Notes under the pieces: generated by a model
Database searches by the model: none
What the model was told of the DNA's origin: nothing
Seen by the model: the letters and a program-made list of their open reading frames with translations, nothing else
Made by a program: the position numbers and the translations under genes
NCBI RefSeq assembly: GCF_036250065.1
Contig: NZ_CP109199.1
Coordinates: forward strand, 7,748,001-7,812,000
Direction of reading: 5' to 3'
Source: Micromonospora sp. NBC_01699
GTDB lineage: Bacteria > Actinomycetota > Actinomycetes > Mycobacteriales > Micromonosporaceae
Length of the DNA stretch: 64,000 bases
In this document: positions 17,831-26,507 of the stretch, one piece after another
Layout of the letters: the number at the start of each line of letters is the position of its first letter
How positions within the stretch are numbered: the stretch's first letter is position 1

Positions 17831-18718
17831 CTATCCCTTGAGGCTGCCCGTGGTCAGCCCGGACATGATGTTCCGCTGGAAGATCAGGAAGATGATGACG
17901 GTCGGGATCGCGGCGATCACCGAGGCGGCGATCACCACGTTCTGCGGCGTACCACCGGCGAAGGCGTAGATACCGACGCTGACCGTGCGGGTCTCGGGCG
18001 ACGGCATGACCAGCTTCGGCCAGAGGAAGTCCTTCCAGACCGCCGTCACGGAAAAGATCGCGACCACGCCGAGGATGGGGCGCGACATCGGCAGGATGAT
18101 CGACCAGAGCGTACGCAGCGACGTTGCCCCGTCCATCAGGGCCGCCGCCATCAGGTCCTCCGGGATCGAGTCGAAGAACCGCTTCAGCAGGAAGATGTTG
18201 AACGCGTTCGCGACCAGGGGCAGCCAGATCGCGAACGGCGAGTCGAGCAGGTTGATGTGCAGGATCGGCAGGTTGATCACGGTCACGTACTGCGGGACGA
18301 TGAGGACCATCGCCGGGATCATCAGCGTCGCCAGCATCGCGCCGAGGATCACGTTGCCGAAGATCGGTCGCAGTTTCGACAGGGCGTACGCGGCGGCGGT
18401 GTCGAAGACGAGTTGGAACAGCACCGCGCCGGCCGCGTAGTAGAACGTGTTGAACAGCAGCTTGGCGAGGTCGAGGTTGTTCCACGCGTCGGTGTAGTTC
18501 TGCCACTGGGGGTCCTGCGGGAACAGCGACGGCGGGGTCTGCGCGATCTCCTGGCCGGACTTGAGCGCGCCGGTGACCATCCAGTAGAGCGGACCGAGGA
18601 AGACGAGCGTGAACCCGGTGACGACGACGGCGAGCAGCGTCCAGTAGACGATCCTGCCGCGACCCCGTGTGAGCTGGGCGTGGGAGATGAGTGTCCGGGT
18701 CCCGGAGTCCTGTGCCAT
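17831..18718 (-). CDS. Carbohydrate ABC permease, MalG type
   Basis: 295-residue inner subunit of a CUT1-type sugar importer with six predicted membrane helices. The cytoplasmic coupling (EAA) loop is clear: AAALMDGATSLRTLWSIILP, with the conserved glycine. It starts 12 bp after the MalF-type permease stop, so they are co-transcribed. As for many CUT1 systems, no dedicated ATPase is encoded here; a shared MsiK-like ATPase elsewhere would energise it (inference). Confidence 0.93.
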   Translation of the reverse strand: MAQDSGTRTLISHAQLTRGRGRIVYWTLLAVVVTGFTLVFLGPLYWMVTGALKSGQEIAQTPPSLFPQDPQWQNYTDAWNNLDLAKLLFNTFYYAAGAVLFQLVFDTAAAYALSKLRPIFGNVILGAMLATLMIPAMVLIVPQYVTVINLPILHINLLDSPFAIWLPLVANAFNIFLLKRFFDSIPEDLMAAALMDGATSLRTLWSIILPMSRPILGVVAIFSVTAVWKDFLWPKLVMPSPETRTVSVGIYAFAGGTPQNVVIAASVIAAIPTVIIFLIFQRNIMSGLTTGSLKG

Positions 18719-18730
18719 TTCCTCGCCGTC

Positions 18731-19687
18731 CTAGTCCTGTTTCGCGGTCAGTCGTACGTAGACGGCGGAGAAGCCGGCCAGCACCACGAGCATGATCACG
18801 CCGAGCGCCGCGGCGCCGTTGAGGTCGTTCTGGAAGAACCCGTGCTGGTAGATGAGGTACGCGACCGAGGTAGCCGAGTCCTCCGCGCCCGCGCCGTTGG
18901 CGAGGATCAGCGGCTCGATGAAGAGCTGCATGGTGGCGACGATCTGCAACATCGCCAGCAGCGCGAGGATCAGCCGGGTCTGCGGGATGGTCACGTTGAC
19001 GATCCGCCGCCAGATCCCGGCGCCGTCGAGTTCGGCGGCCTCGTAGAGTTCGCCGGGTACGTTCTGCAACGCCGCCAGGTAGATGAGCACCGCGCTACCC
19101 ATGTTCATCCAGGTCGACGCGATCACCATCGCCGGCATCGTCATCTCGGGGGACTGCATCCACTGCGAGGTCGGCAGGTGCAGCGCCTTGAGGATCGCGT
19201 TGAACAGACCCGCCTCGCTGGGGTCGTACGCGTAGAACTTGAACAGGAACAGCGCCGAGGCCGGCGGCAGCATGACCGGCAGGTAGACCAGGATCCGCAG
19301 GTAGCCCTTGGCGTGGCGGAACTCGTTGAGCAGGATCGCCACGAAGAACGGCACCAGGTAGCCGAGGACGAGCGCGAGGACCGTGAAGTAGAACGTGTTC
19401 TGCCAGGCGGTCCAGAAGCTGGGGTCGGCGACGATGCGGACGTAGTTGTCCCAGCCGACCCAGGTGGTCTCGCCGCGCCGGGTGCGCTGGAAGCTCATCA
19501 CGACGCCGCGGATCATCGGGTACCAGGAGAAGACGATGAAGCAGAGCACCGCGCCGATCAGGAACGCGTGACCGGTGAGGTTGTCCCGTACCTTGCGGCC
19601 GAGGCTCGTACGCTGCGGCCGTGCCTGGTACGGCGACGCGGGGCGGCCCGGTTTCCTGGTGGTCTCCGGGGCGGTGGTGAGCGCCAA
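18731..19687 (-). CDS. Carbohydrate ABC permease, MalF type
   Basis: 318-residue membrane subunit of the same importer, with six helices and an EAA loop (ELYEAAELDGAGIWRRIVNVTIP). A TTG at 19687 is proposed as start because GGAG lies five bases upstream and the chain then begins with a short Thr/Pro/Arg-rich cytoplasmic tail; the frame extends another 25 codons upstream without a better start. It lies 86 bp downstream of the binding-protein gene in the same orientation. Confidence 0.9.
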   Translation of the reverse strand: MALTTAPETTRKPGRPASPYQARPQRTSLGRKVRDNLTGHAFLIGAVLCFIVFSWYPMIRGVVMSFQRTRRGETTWVGWDNYVRIVADPSFWTAWQNTFYFTVLALVLGYLVPFFVAILLNEFRHAKGYLRILVYLPVMLPPASALFLFKFYAYDPSEAGLFNAILKALHLPTSQWMQSPEMTMPAMVIASTWMNMGSAVLIYLAALQNVPGELYEAAELDGAGIWRRIVNVTIPQTRLILALLAMLQIVATMQLFIEPLILANGAGAEDSATSVAYLIYQHGFFQNDLNGAAALGVIMLVVLAGFSAVYVRLTAKQD

Positions 19688-19773
19688 GGCAACTCCAACG
19701 TGAGTTAGTGACACCGACGGTGCGGCGCGGATGGTGTGGGGGCCGGGCGCACCGGCCCCCACACCCTCGCCAA

Positions 19774-21153
19774 TCAGCTCTCGGCGGCGAGGAGCTGGTT
19801 GACCTTCTCTTCGGCCGTCTTGAGCAGTGCGTCGATGTTCGAGTTCGGGCTGGTCAGCACCCCGGACATCGCGGCATCGAGCACCGCGTAGATCGCCTGC
19901 GCGTTGCGGGGCTCACCCTTGATCGGGACCGGGGTCGCCTCGAAGATCGCGAAGTTCGCGGTGTCGACGTTCGCGTTCGCCTTGCGCAGTTCGAGCTCCT
20001 GCTTCTGCGCGTCGCTGCCGTTGGCGAACAGCAGCGGCTGGGGCAGGCCGACCGGGTAGTTCTGCGGCTTGGCCCGCACGTAGTCGAACTGGCCCTTGCC
20101 CGGCGTGAGCTTCTGGTACGCGATCCACTTCAGACCGGCCTTGACCTGCTCGGGGGTGAGGTCCTTCTTGAAGAAGTAGCCCTCGCCACCGCCGAGCGTT
20201 CCCTTTGCCGCGCCGTCCTGGCCGGGCAGCGGGGCCATCGCCCAGTCCTGGAACTTGCCCTGGAACTGGCTGACGATGGCCTGGGTGGCGTCCGGCGCGC
20301 CGATGAACATGCCGACCTTGCCCGCGCCGGCGTTGGTCAGCAGGTCGCCCCACTGGAGGAGCTGGCGGTCGCCCATGCTGTTGTCGCCGTATCGCATGTC
20401 CTTGAGGTTCTGGAGGACCTGCTTGCCGGCCGCGTTGTTGAAGTCGGCCTTCTTGCCGTCGGCGCTGAGCACCTGGCCACCCTGTGAGTAGAGCAGGGAG
20501 GTGAAGTGCCAGCCGCCGGTGTTGCCGGCGCTGTACTCCGAGTAGCCGGCGATGCCGTTGCCGAGCGCGGAGATCTTCTTGGCGGCGGCCCGGACCTCGC
20601 CCCAGGTCTTCGGCGGGTTGTTGGCGTCGAGCCCCGCCTGCTGGAACAGGACCTTGTTGTAGACCAGGCCCATCGAGTAGTTCTTCACCGGTACGGCGTA
20701 GAGCTTGCCGCCGTCGGTGAAGACCTCCTTGAGCGCCGGGTCGACGCTGTCCCAGGTCGGGACCGAGTCCTTGCCGACGAGCTCGGTGATGTCCTTCGCC
20801 TGACCGGAGTCGAGCACCTGCTGGAGATCCGTCATGTACCCGTAGAACAGGTCGGTCACGGTGCCACCGGCGAGGCGGGCGGTGAAGTCCGGCGGGTTGT
20901 TGCACTGCTCGCCGACGCTGACGCTCTTGATGACGATGTCCGGGTTCTGCTTCTGGAACTCGGCGACGTCGTCGTTCCAGTTCTGCAACAGCTCTTTCTG
21001 GGAGCCGACCGGCTGACAGTCGACGGTGATGGTGACCTTGCCGTTCGCATCGGTCGATGCGTCGTCACTCTTCGTGGAGCACGCCGTAAGGCTGAGCCCC
21101 AGGCCGGCCGCGAGCGTCAACGCCGCAGCCTTCCGCAGCCTGGATCTGTCCAT
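19774..21153 (-). CDS. Sugar ABC transporter substrate-binding lipoprotein
   Basis: 459-residue family-1 extracellular solute-binding protein. The N-terminus has charged residues, a hydrophobic core and a lipobox LTAC, so it should be anchored outside the membrane. The mature region shows the family's FTARLAGGTVTDLFYGYM and KTWGEVRAAAKKI segments. ATG 21153 is taken because the signal peptide starts there and GGAGGG lies upstream; the longer frame begins with a non-signal extension. It is the first gene of the import operon; a LacI-type operator is about 95 bp upstream. The ligand is inferred to be an alpha-gluco-oligosaccharide such as nigero-oligosaccharides. Confidence 0.92.
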   Translation of the reverse strand: MDRSRLRKAAALTLAAGLGLSLTACSTKSDDASTDANGKVTITVDCQPVGSQKELLQNWNDDVAEFQKQNPDIVIKSVSVGEQCNNPPDFTARLAGGTVTDLFYGYMTDLQQVLDSGQAKDITELVGKDSVPTWDSVDPALKEVFTDGGKLYAVPVKNYSMGLVYNKVLFQQAGLDANNPPKTWGEVRAAAKKISALGNGIAGYSEYSAGNTGGWHFTSLLYSQGGQVLSADGKKADFNNAAGKQVLQNLKDMRYGDNSMGDRQLLQWGDLLTNAGAGKVGMFIGAPDATQAIVSQFQGKFQDWAMAPLPGQDGAAKGTLGGGEGYFFKKDLTPEQVKAGLKWIAYQKLTPGKGQFDYVRAKPQNYPVGLPQPLLFANGSDAQKQELELRKANANVDTANFAIFEATPVPIKGEPRNAQAIYAVLDAAMSGVLTSPNSNIDALLKTAEEKVNQLLAAES

Positions 21154-21248
21154 GGAATAACACCCTCCCCTGGGTGGGCACGCAGGATTGTGATCTAGCT
21201 CTCTAACACGCAATGTTTCGTGGCGATGACGATACAAAGTCGGATCGC

Positions 21249-21260
21249 TTCACGCAAGAA
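21249..21260 (-). promoter_or_regulatory. Putative LacI-type operator of the import operon
   Basis: TTCACGCAAGAA matches the perfect palindrome TTCTTGCAAGAA in front of lacI at 10 of 12 positions. It lies in the 295-bp interval upstream of the binding-protein gene. Confidence 0.5.
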
Positions 21261-21343
21261 CTCGACCGAAATTCGAAAGACTACGACTGTTTGCCCCAGG
21301 TGGACGGCGGTCCCGTTCAACCCGGCCCCGTACCGCACGCGAA

Positions 21344-21370
21344 AGGGCGGACCGGTGGCCGGTCCGCCCT
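21344..21370 (-). terminator. Hairpin terminator of the LacI gene
   Basis: Ten-base-pair arms AGGGCGGACC (21344-21353) and GGTCCGCCCT (21361-21370) with a seven-base loop, about 80 bp after the lacI stop. It insulates the regulator from the import operon. Confidence 0.75.
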
Positions 21371-21448
21371 GGGTCGTACGCGTCGGGGCTGGTCAGAGAG
21401 GTGTCGGGGCGGGAACGTCGGTCGGCGCTGCGACGCCGGTCGACAACG

Positions 21449-22450
21449 TCAGCGGCTCGGTACGGGCGCGGTCGAGCCGCGTACCACCAACTCGGGCTCG
21501 AAGAGCAACTCGTCGTGCAGCACGCCGGCCCCCTCGATCTGGGTCACCAGCAGGTCCACCGCCGCCTGCCCCATCGTCTCGATCGGCTGCCGGACCGTGG
21601 TCAGCGGCGGATCGGTGCAGGTCATGAACGCGGAGTCGTCGAAACCCACCACCGAGATGTCGGCCGGCACCGAACGGCCCAACCGGCGGGCCGCCCGGAT
21701 CGTGCCCAGGGCCAGCACGTCGCTGGCGCAGATAATGCCGGTCACCCCGCGCTCGACCAGCTTGGTCGCGGCGACCCTGGCCCCCTCCATGGAGAAGCTG
21801 GACCGCTCCACACACTCGTCGCCGGGCGACCAGCCGGACACCTGGACCATCGCGGCCAGCTTCCGCCGGGACGGGACGTGGTCCTCCGGGCCGAGGACCA
21901 TGCCGATCCGCTCGTGGCCGAGCGAGCGCAGGTGCCCGTACGCCTGCTCCACCGCCACCGCGTCGTCGGTGGAGACCCGGGGGAACTCCAACTCGTCCAC
22001 GCCCGCGTTGACCAGGACCACCGGCAGCCCCCGGTCGGTCAACCGGCGGTAGTGGTCGTGCCGGGCGTCGGCGAGCGCGTACGAGCCACCGGCGAAGATC
22101 ACCCCGGAGACCTGGTGGTCCAGCAGCATCTCGACGTAGTCCATCTCCGAGACGCCGCCGATGGTGCGGGCGCAGAGCGCCGGGGTGAAGCCGCGCTGGG
22201 CGAGCGAACCGGTGACCACCTCGGCGAGCGCCGGGAAGATCGGGTTCTGCAATTCGGGCAGGACCAGGCCGACCAGCCGGGCTCGTTCACCCCGCAGCTT
22301 TGTCGGCCGTTCGTAGCCGAGCACGTCCAAAGCCGTGAGCACGGCGGTCCGAGTCGCCTCGGAGACGCCATCCCGACCGTTGAGCACCCGGCTCACCGTG
22401 GCCTCGCTGACGCCGGCCTTCTTTGCTACTTCGGTGAGGCGTTTAGTCAC
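21449..22450 (-). CDS. LacI-family transcriptional regulator
   Basis: 333-residue sugar-responsive repressor. The N-terminal helix-turn-helix (LTEVAKKAGVSEATVSRVLNG) and hinge helix are followed by a periplasmic-binding-protein-like effector domain (LVGLVLPELQNPIFPALAEVV...). The start is GTG 22450 with a poor ribosome site. A perfect palindrome 21 bp upstream suggests autoregulation. The position at the head of the locus makes it the likely repressor of the importer and perhaps of the hydrolases. Confidence 0.93.
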   Translation of the reverse strand: MTKRLTEVAKKAGVSEATVSRVLNGRDGVSEATRTAVLTALDVLGYERPTKLRGERARLVGLVLPELQNPIFPALAEVVTGSLAQRGFTPALCARTIGGVSEMDYVEMLLDHQVSGVIFAGGSYALADARHDHYRRLTDRGLPVVLVNAGVDELEFPRVSTDDAVAVEQAYGHLRSLGHERIGMVLGPEDHVPSRRKLAAMVQVSGWSPGDECVERSSFSMEGARVAATKLVERGVTGIICASDVLALGTIRAARRLGRSVPADISVVGFDDSAFMTCTDPPLTTVRQPIETMGQAAVDLLVTQIEGAGVLHDELLFEPELVVRGSTAPVPSR

Positions 22451-22470
22451 GGCCGCAATGGTACGGCAAT

Positions 22471-22482
22471 TTCTTGCAAGAA
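22471..22482 (-). promoter_or_regulatory. LacI-type operator upstream of lacI
   Basis: TTCTTGCAAGAA is a perfect 12-bp palindrome centred on GC, with further AT symmetry outside it (22468-22485). This is the form of operator bound by LacI-family regulators in actinomycetes. Confidence 0.7.
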
Positions 22483-22526
22483 TTTAACGCGAATCTGCCG
22501 GGGTGGCCTCTCCGGCTGCCGTACGG

Positions 22527-23921
22527 CTACTTCAGATTGTTCAGGGCGTCCCCGATGGCCCGGTGGAAAGTCGGGTAGGCCCAAATCATCTGCCGCAGTT
22601 GGGCCACCGGGACGGCCGCGTGCACCGCCACGGCCAGCGCACCGAGCACCTCGCCGCCGGCCGGACCGGCCGAGGTGGCACCGATCAGGACATCTTGATC
22701 GGCATCCGCGATCAGCTTGATGAATCCCTCGTTGCCGACCTTGTGGATCCACCCGCGTGAGGAATCCGGCAGTCGGGTCTGCCCGACCCGGATCCGCCGC
22801 CCGGTCTCCCGGGCCTGGCGCTCGGTCAGCCCCACCGCACCGATTTCCGGATCGGTGAACGTCACCCGGGGCAGGGCCCGATAGTCGGCCCTCGGCACGG
22901 CCCGATCGTCCACTCCCGGTCCCGAGCCACCACCGCGCAGGATGTCCTGGATCACAATTCCCGCCTGGTACATCGCCATGTGCGTGAATGCGCCGTGACC
23001 GGTGACGTCGCCGACCGCCCAGATGCCGTCGGCCACCCGCATCCGGTCGTCGGTGTCGAGATAGCGCTGCTCCGGGTCCAGTCCCACGCTCGGCAGACCG
23101 AGTTCGTCCAGCCGGGCCCGCCGGCCGCTGGCGACCAGCAACCGGTCCGCGCGTACGGTGCCGCCGCCGGTCAGGTGCAGGGTGAATCCGCCCGCGTCGT
23201 GCTCGACCCGCTCGGTCCGCATGCCGGTGTGCAGCTCCACCCCGTCGGCCCGCAACGCGGTGGTGGCCAGCTCCGACGACTCCGGCTCCTCCATCGCCAG
23301 CAGCCGGTCGGACCGCTCGACCACGTGCACCCGTACGCCGAACCGGGCGAACACCTGCGCCAGCTCCAGGCCGATCGCCCCGCCGCCGAGTACCGCCATC
23401 GAGGCGGGCAGTTGGGCCGCCTCGATCGCCTCGTGGTTAGTCCAGTACGGCGTCCCGGCCAGCCCCTCGACCGGCGGGATGACCGGTTCCGTACCGGTGC
23501 CGACGACGATGCCCCGACAGGCCCGGAAGCGGATCCCGTCGACCTCGACCAGACCGGGCCCAACCAGCTCGGTCGACCCGCGGACCAGCCGCCCGCCCTT
23601 GCCGACGAACCGGTCGGCGGCCCGCTTGTCGGTCCAGTCCGCGGTCGCCTCGTCCCGGATCCGGGCCGCCACCGGTGCCCAGTCCGGTACGACCTCCGCC
23701 CGGCCGCCGAGCATCCCGACCCGCTTCGCCTCGGCCAGCGCGTTCCCCGCCCTGATCATCATCTTGCTGGGAATGCAGCCCCAGTACGGGCACTCGCCCC
23801 CGACGAGCCGGCGCTCGATCCCGAGTACGGACAGGCCGGCCTCGGCCAGCCGGCCGGCGACCTCCTCGCCCCCGACACCGAGTCCCATCACGATCACGTC
23901 GAACTGCTCCGGCTCCGTCAC
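22527..23921 (-). CDS. FAD-dependent pyridine nucleotide-disulfide oxidoreductase-like protein
   Basis: 464-residue flavoprotein of the dihydrolipoamide dehydrogenase/mercuric reductase class. It has the N-terminal FAD loop (GLGVGGEEVA), the redox-active pair C44 and C49 in GGECPYWGCIPSK, an NAD(P)-binding loop (AVLGGGAIGLELAQVFARFG) and the second FAD motif (GIWAVGDVTGHGAFTHMA). The catalytic C-terminal HxHPT motif reads WAYPT, so the active-site histidine of disulfide reductases is missing. GTG 23921 is chosen because the homologous region starts there; the frame continues upstream through tandemly repeated DNA. The true substrate is therefore unclear. Confidence 0.82.
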   Translation of the reverse strand: MTEPEQFDVIVMGLGVGGEEVAGRLAEAGLSVLGIERRLVGGECPYWGCIPSKMMIRAGNALAEAKRVGMLGGRAEVVPDWAPVAARIRDEATADWTDKRAADRFVGKGGRLVRGSTELVGPGLVEVDGIRFRACRGIVVGTGTEPVIPPVEGLAGTPYWTNHEAIEAAQLPASMAVLGGGAIGLELAQVFARFGVRVHVVERSDRLLAMEEPESSELATTALRADGVELHTGMRTERVEHDAGGFTLHLTGGGTVRADRLLVASGRRARLDELGLPSVGLDPEQRYLDTDDRMRVADGIWAVGDVTGHGAFTHMAMYQAGIVIQDILRGGGSGPGVDDRAVPRADYRALPRVTFTDPEIGAVGLTERQARETGRRIRVGQTRLPDSSRGWIHKVGNEGFIKLIADADQDVLIGATSAGPAGGEVLGALAVAVHAAVPVAQLRQMIWAYPTFHRAIGDALNNLK

Positions 23922-24101
23922 CCCGTCAGCATCCCGCACCGTCACCCCGTCGGCATCCCGCACCGGAGGACCCGGAAGGCCCGGCTGCCGATTCGGCCGG
24001 CCGCCGATCCGGTCAGCCACCGATTCAGCCGGCCACCGATCCGGCGCGCCGCCGACCGGGATCCGCCCGCCGATTCCGCGCGCCGCCGACCGGGATCCGC
24101 C
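23919..24101. repeat. Short direct repeats upstream of the FAD oxidoreductase
   Basis: Two families of repeats fill the divergent intergenic region. A 23-base unit occurs twice at 24-bp spacing with one mismatch (from 23919 and from 23943). A perfect 24-bp unit occurs at 24044-24067 and 24078-24101. Related CCGATCCGG/CCGATTC units lie between. The repeats include the start codon of the oxidoreductase gene and presumably its promoter. Confidence 0.75.
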
Positions 24102-24217
24102 GGCCGATCCAGCGGCATCGATCCGGAACGGGTGACGGCTCACATAACGTGTGTCGCCGGACCGGGACGCCGGCCTACCGTGTCCGGGTGGACGCGGACC
24201 GGGTACGTGAGGATCGG

Positions 24218-25366
24218 GTGGACGGCGACTGGGACCGGCGGTACGTCGCCGTACGGGACGCCTTCGCGGCGCTGCTGAGCGACGAGCAGCCAACCGGCGA
24301 CCTGCCAGGCGGCACGGCCGGCAGCGGTCGGCTCGGCGGGGCGGCCGAGACCGGTGCGTCGCTCGCCGTCTGGCACCGGGGGCGGCCGGTACTGGACCTG
24401 GTCGGCGGCTGGCGGGACTCCGCCCGGACCCGCCCGTGGACCCCGGACACCCTGGTCAACGTCTACTCGGTGGGCAAGCCGGTGGCGGCGCTCTGCCTGC
24501 TGCTGCTGGTCGAGCGGGGCCGGATCGGGCTCGACGACCCGGTGGCCCGGCACTGGCCGGGCTTCCGCGCCGCCGGGGCGACCGTACGGCACGTGCTGAG
24601 CCACACCGCCGGGCTGCCCGTCTTCCCGGTGCCCCGACCGGAATCGGCCCTCGGCGACTGGGCGCTGCTCACCGGCGACCTGGCCGACGCCGAACCGGTC
24701 TGGGCGCCGGGCACCGTGGCCGCCGAACACGCGCTGACCTACGGGCACCTCGTCGGCGAGCTGGTCCGCCGGGTCGACGGCCGGTCGATCGGCCGGTTCC
24801 TGGCCGACGAGATCGCCGGGCCGTGGCGGCTGGACCTGCACTTCGGGCTCGCCCCGGCCGCCCAGGCCCGCTGCGCCGACCTCGGCCACGGCGACCCGGA
24901 CTGGCCGATCACCGTCCTGGGCGCTCCGGGCTCACTGCGCGCCCGCGCGCTCGGCAACCCGGCCGGCTGCCTGGACCCGGCCGTACTCAACGGCCCGCTC
25001 TGGCGGTCGGCGCAGGTGCCCGCGGTGAACCTGCACGCCACCGCCGCCGGCCTGGCCCGGCTCTACGCGGGGCTGCTCGCCGGTGGCGAGCTGGACGGCG
25101 TACGGCTGTTCGGTGCCGAGCTGGTGACCGAGCTGACCCGGGCCCAGTACGTCGGCGACGACCTGCTGCTGGAGCGCCCGACACAGTGGACGCTCGGCAT
25201 GCAGCTCGAAGAGGACGGAAGCTGGGGCATGGGCGGGATCGGCGGCAGCGTGGCCTGGGCCGACCCGGCCCGCGACTACACGTTCGCGTACGCCACCCGG
25301 CACCTGTCCGGCTTCGACCGGGTGGGGAGGCTGGTCGACGTACTGCACACCTGCCTCGACGGCTAG
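24218..25366 (+). CDS. Serine hydrolase of the beta-lactamase/EstB family
   Basis: 382-residue class C beta-lactamase-like serine hydrolase, usually an esterase or peptidase. The nucleophile motif SVGK (S-x-x-K) follows TPDTLVNVY; a tyrosine motif (LTYGHLVGELV) and the C-terminal GMGGIGGSVAWADP region, equivalent to the KTG box, are present. No signal peptide is seen, so it is probably cytoplasmic. The start is uncertain between GTG 24188 and GTG 24218; the latter has AGGA upstream. It converges on crtB with the two stop codons overlapping by four bases. Confidence 0.82.
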   Translation: MDGDWDRRYVAVRDAFAALLSDEQPTGDLPGGTAGSGRLGGAAETGASLAVWHRGRPVLDLVGGWRDSARTRPWTPDTLVNVYSVGKPVAALCLLLLVERGRIGLDDPVARHWPGFRAAGATVRHVLSHTAGLPVFPVPRPESALGDWALLTGDLADAEPVWAPGTVAAEHALTYGHLVGELVRRVDGRSIGRFLADEIAGPWRLDLHFGLAPAAQARCADLGHGDPDWPITVLGAPGSLRARALGNPAGCLDPAVLNGPLWRSAQVPAVNLHATAAGLARLYAGLLAGGELDGVRLFGAELVTELTRAQYVGDDLLLERPTQWTLGMQLEEDGSWGMGGIGGSVAWADPARDYTFAYATRHLSGFDRVGRLVDVLHTCLDG

Positions 25367-26274
25367 CCGATCGGGCCGGGTACGACGACCGGGGTGCCGG
25401 GCCGGGTCAGCAGGGCCCGTGCGGCGACCGCCGCCCGGCGCCGGTTCGGTACGGCGGCCCGCCGGACGAACACGTCGTAACCGGCGGCGGCCACCTCGTC
25501 CAGGATCCCCCCGTAGAGCAGGTACGCGGTTCGCATGCACGCCTGCGAGGCGGGGTTGAGCAGCACGATCCCCGGTGCGGCGGCGGCGTAGTGGCGTTGC
25601 GCGCGGGTCACCTCGTACGCGATCAGCTCCCGGATCGGGGTGCTCGCCCGGCGCCGCGCGGCGGCCTCGACCAGGTCGTCCCGGCTCACCCCGAACTTCG
25701 CCAGGTCCTCGTCGGGTAGGTAGGTGCGTCCCCGGTCCAGGTCCTCGGCGACGTCTCGGATGAAGTTGGTCAGTTGGAACGCCAGGCCGAGCTGGCGGGC
25801 CGGCTCGCGGGCGGCGACCGGGTCGGACGAGCCGAGGATGGGCAGCATCATCGTGCCGATCACCGCCGCCGAGCCCTCCATGTAGTCGAGCAGGTCGTCG
25901 TAGCCGGCGTACGAGGTGACCGTGAGGTCCATCGCCATGCTCCGCAGGAACGACTCGAAGTCGCCCAGGTCAAGGTCGAACGTGGCGATGGTGTGCAGCA
26001 CCGCCGGCAGCAGCGGATCGTCGACCGGGGCGCCGCGCAGCCCGGCGACGAACCGCCGCGACCAGTCGGTGAGCTGGGCGGCCCGGACGGCGGGCGGCAG
26101 GACGTCGGTACGGTCCACGATCTCGTCGGCGTACCGGGTAAAGCCGTAGAGGGCGTGCACGTGCCGCCGCTTCCACGCCGGCAGCAGCCGGGTCGCGAGA
26201 TAGTACGTACGGCCGTGCTGTTTGTGCAGCTCACGGCAGCGCGCGTAGGCCGCGGTGAGATCGGTCCGCACCAT
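25363..26274 (-). CDS. crtB: Phytoene/squalene synthase (CrtB type)
   Basis: 303-residue head-to-head prenyl synthase expected to condense two geranylgeranyl diphosphates to phytoene. Both Mg-diphosphate-binding motifs are present: D50-x3-D54 in RYADEIVD and DVAED in FIRDVAEDLDRGRTYLP. ATG 26274 follows AGGAA at six bases; GTG 26292 is an alternative. It is transcribed away from crtI across a shared promoter region. No crtE is seen in the window, so the C20 precursor must come from elsewhere. Squalene synthesis is less likely given crtI next door. Confidence 0.92.
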   Translation of the reverse strand: MVRTDLTAAYARCRELHKQHGRTYYLATRLLPAWKRRHVHALYGFTRYADEIVDRTDVLPPAVRAAQLTDWSRRFVAGLRGAPVDDPLLPAVLHTIATFDLDLGDFESFLRSMAMDLTVTSYAGYDDLLDYMEGSAAVIGTMMLPILGSSDPVAAREPARQLGLAFQLTNFIRDVAEDLDRGRTYLPDEDLAKFGVSRDDLVEAAARRRASTPIRELIAYEVTRAQRHYAAAAPGIVLLNPASQACMRTAYLLYGGILDEVAAAGYDVFVRRAAVPNRRRAAVAARALLTRPGTPVVVPGPIG

Positions 26275-26342
26275 CACCCGTTCCTGGTCCACCGCCCGGT
26301 CCTCCGAGTCTCTCCGCCGTCGACGTCCGCTACCCGCCCGCT

Positions 26343-26370
26343 ATCGACAATCGACGCACCAATCGACGCA
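26343..26370. promoter_or_regulatory. Direct repeats in the crtB-crtI divergent promoter
   Basis: The 11-mer CAATCGACGCA occurs twice at a 12-bp period (26348-26358 and 26360-26370), preceded by a third ATCGAC half-unit at 26343. MerR-family carotenoid regulators of the CarH/LitR type and BldC-like proteins bind direct repeats, so this is a candidate operator for the regulator encoded downstream. A palindrome ACCCTAGGGT follows at about 26379-26388. Confidence 0.5.
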
Positions 26371-26507
26371 ACTCGCAACCCTAGGGTACGCTCCGGCAAC
26401 GGCCAAGGAACCCGGCCGCACCACAAACGCCCCCGCACTTACCTGTCTTGCTGTGGTAACGACTCATCGGCGGGCATGATGAGGGATCGCAGTAGGGAGG
26501 TGGTCGC

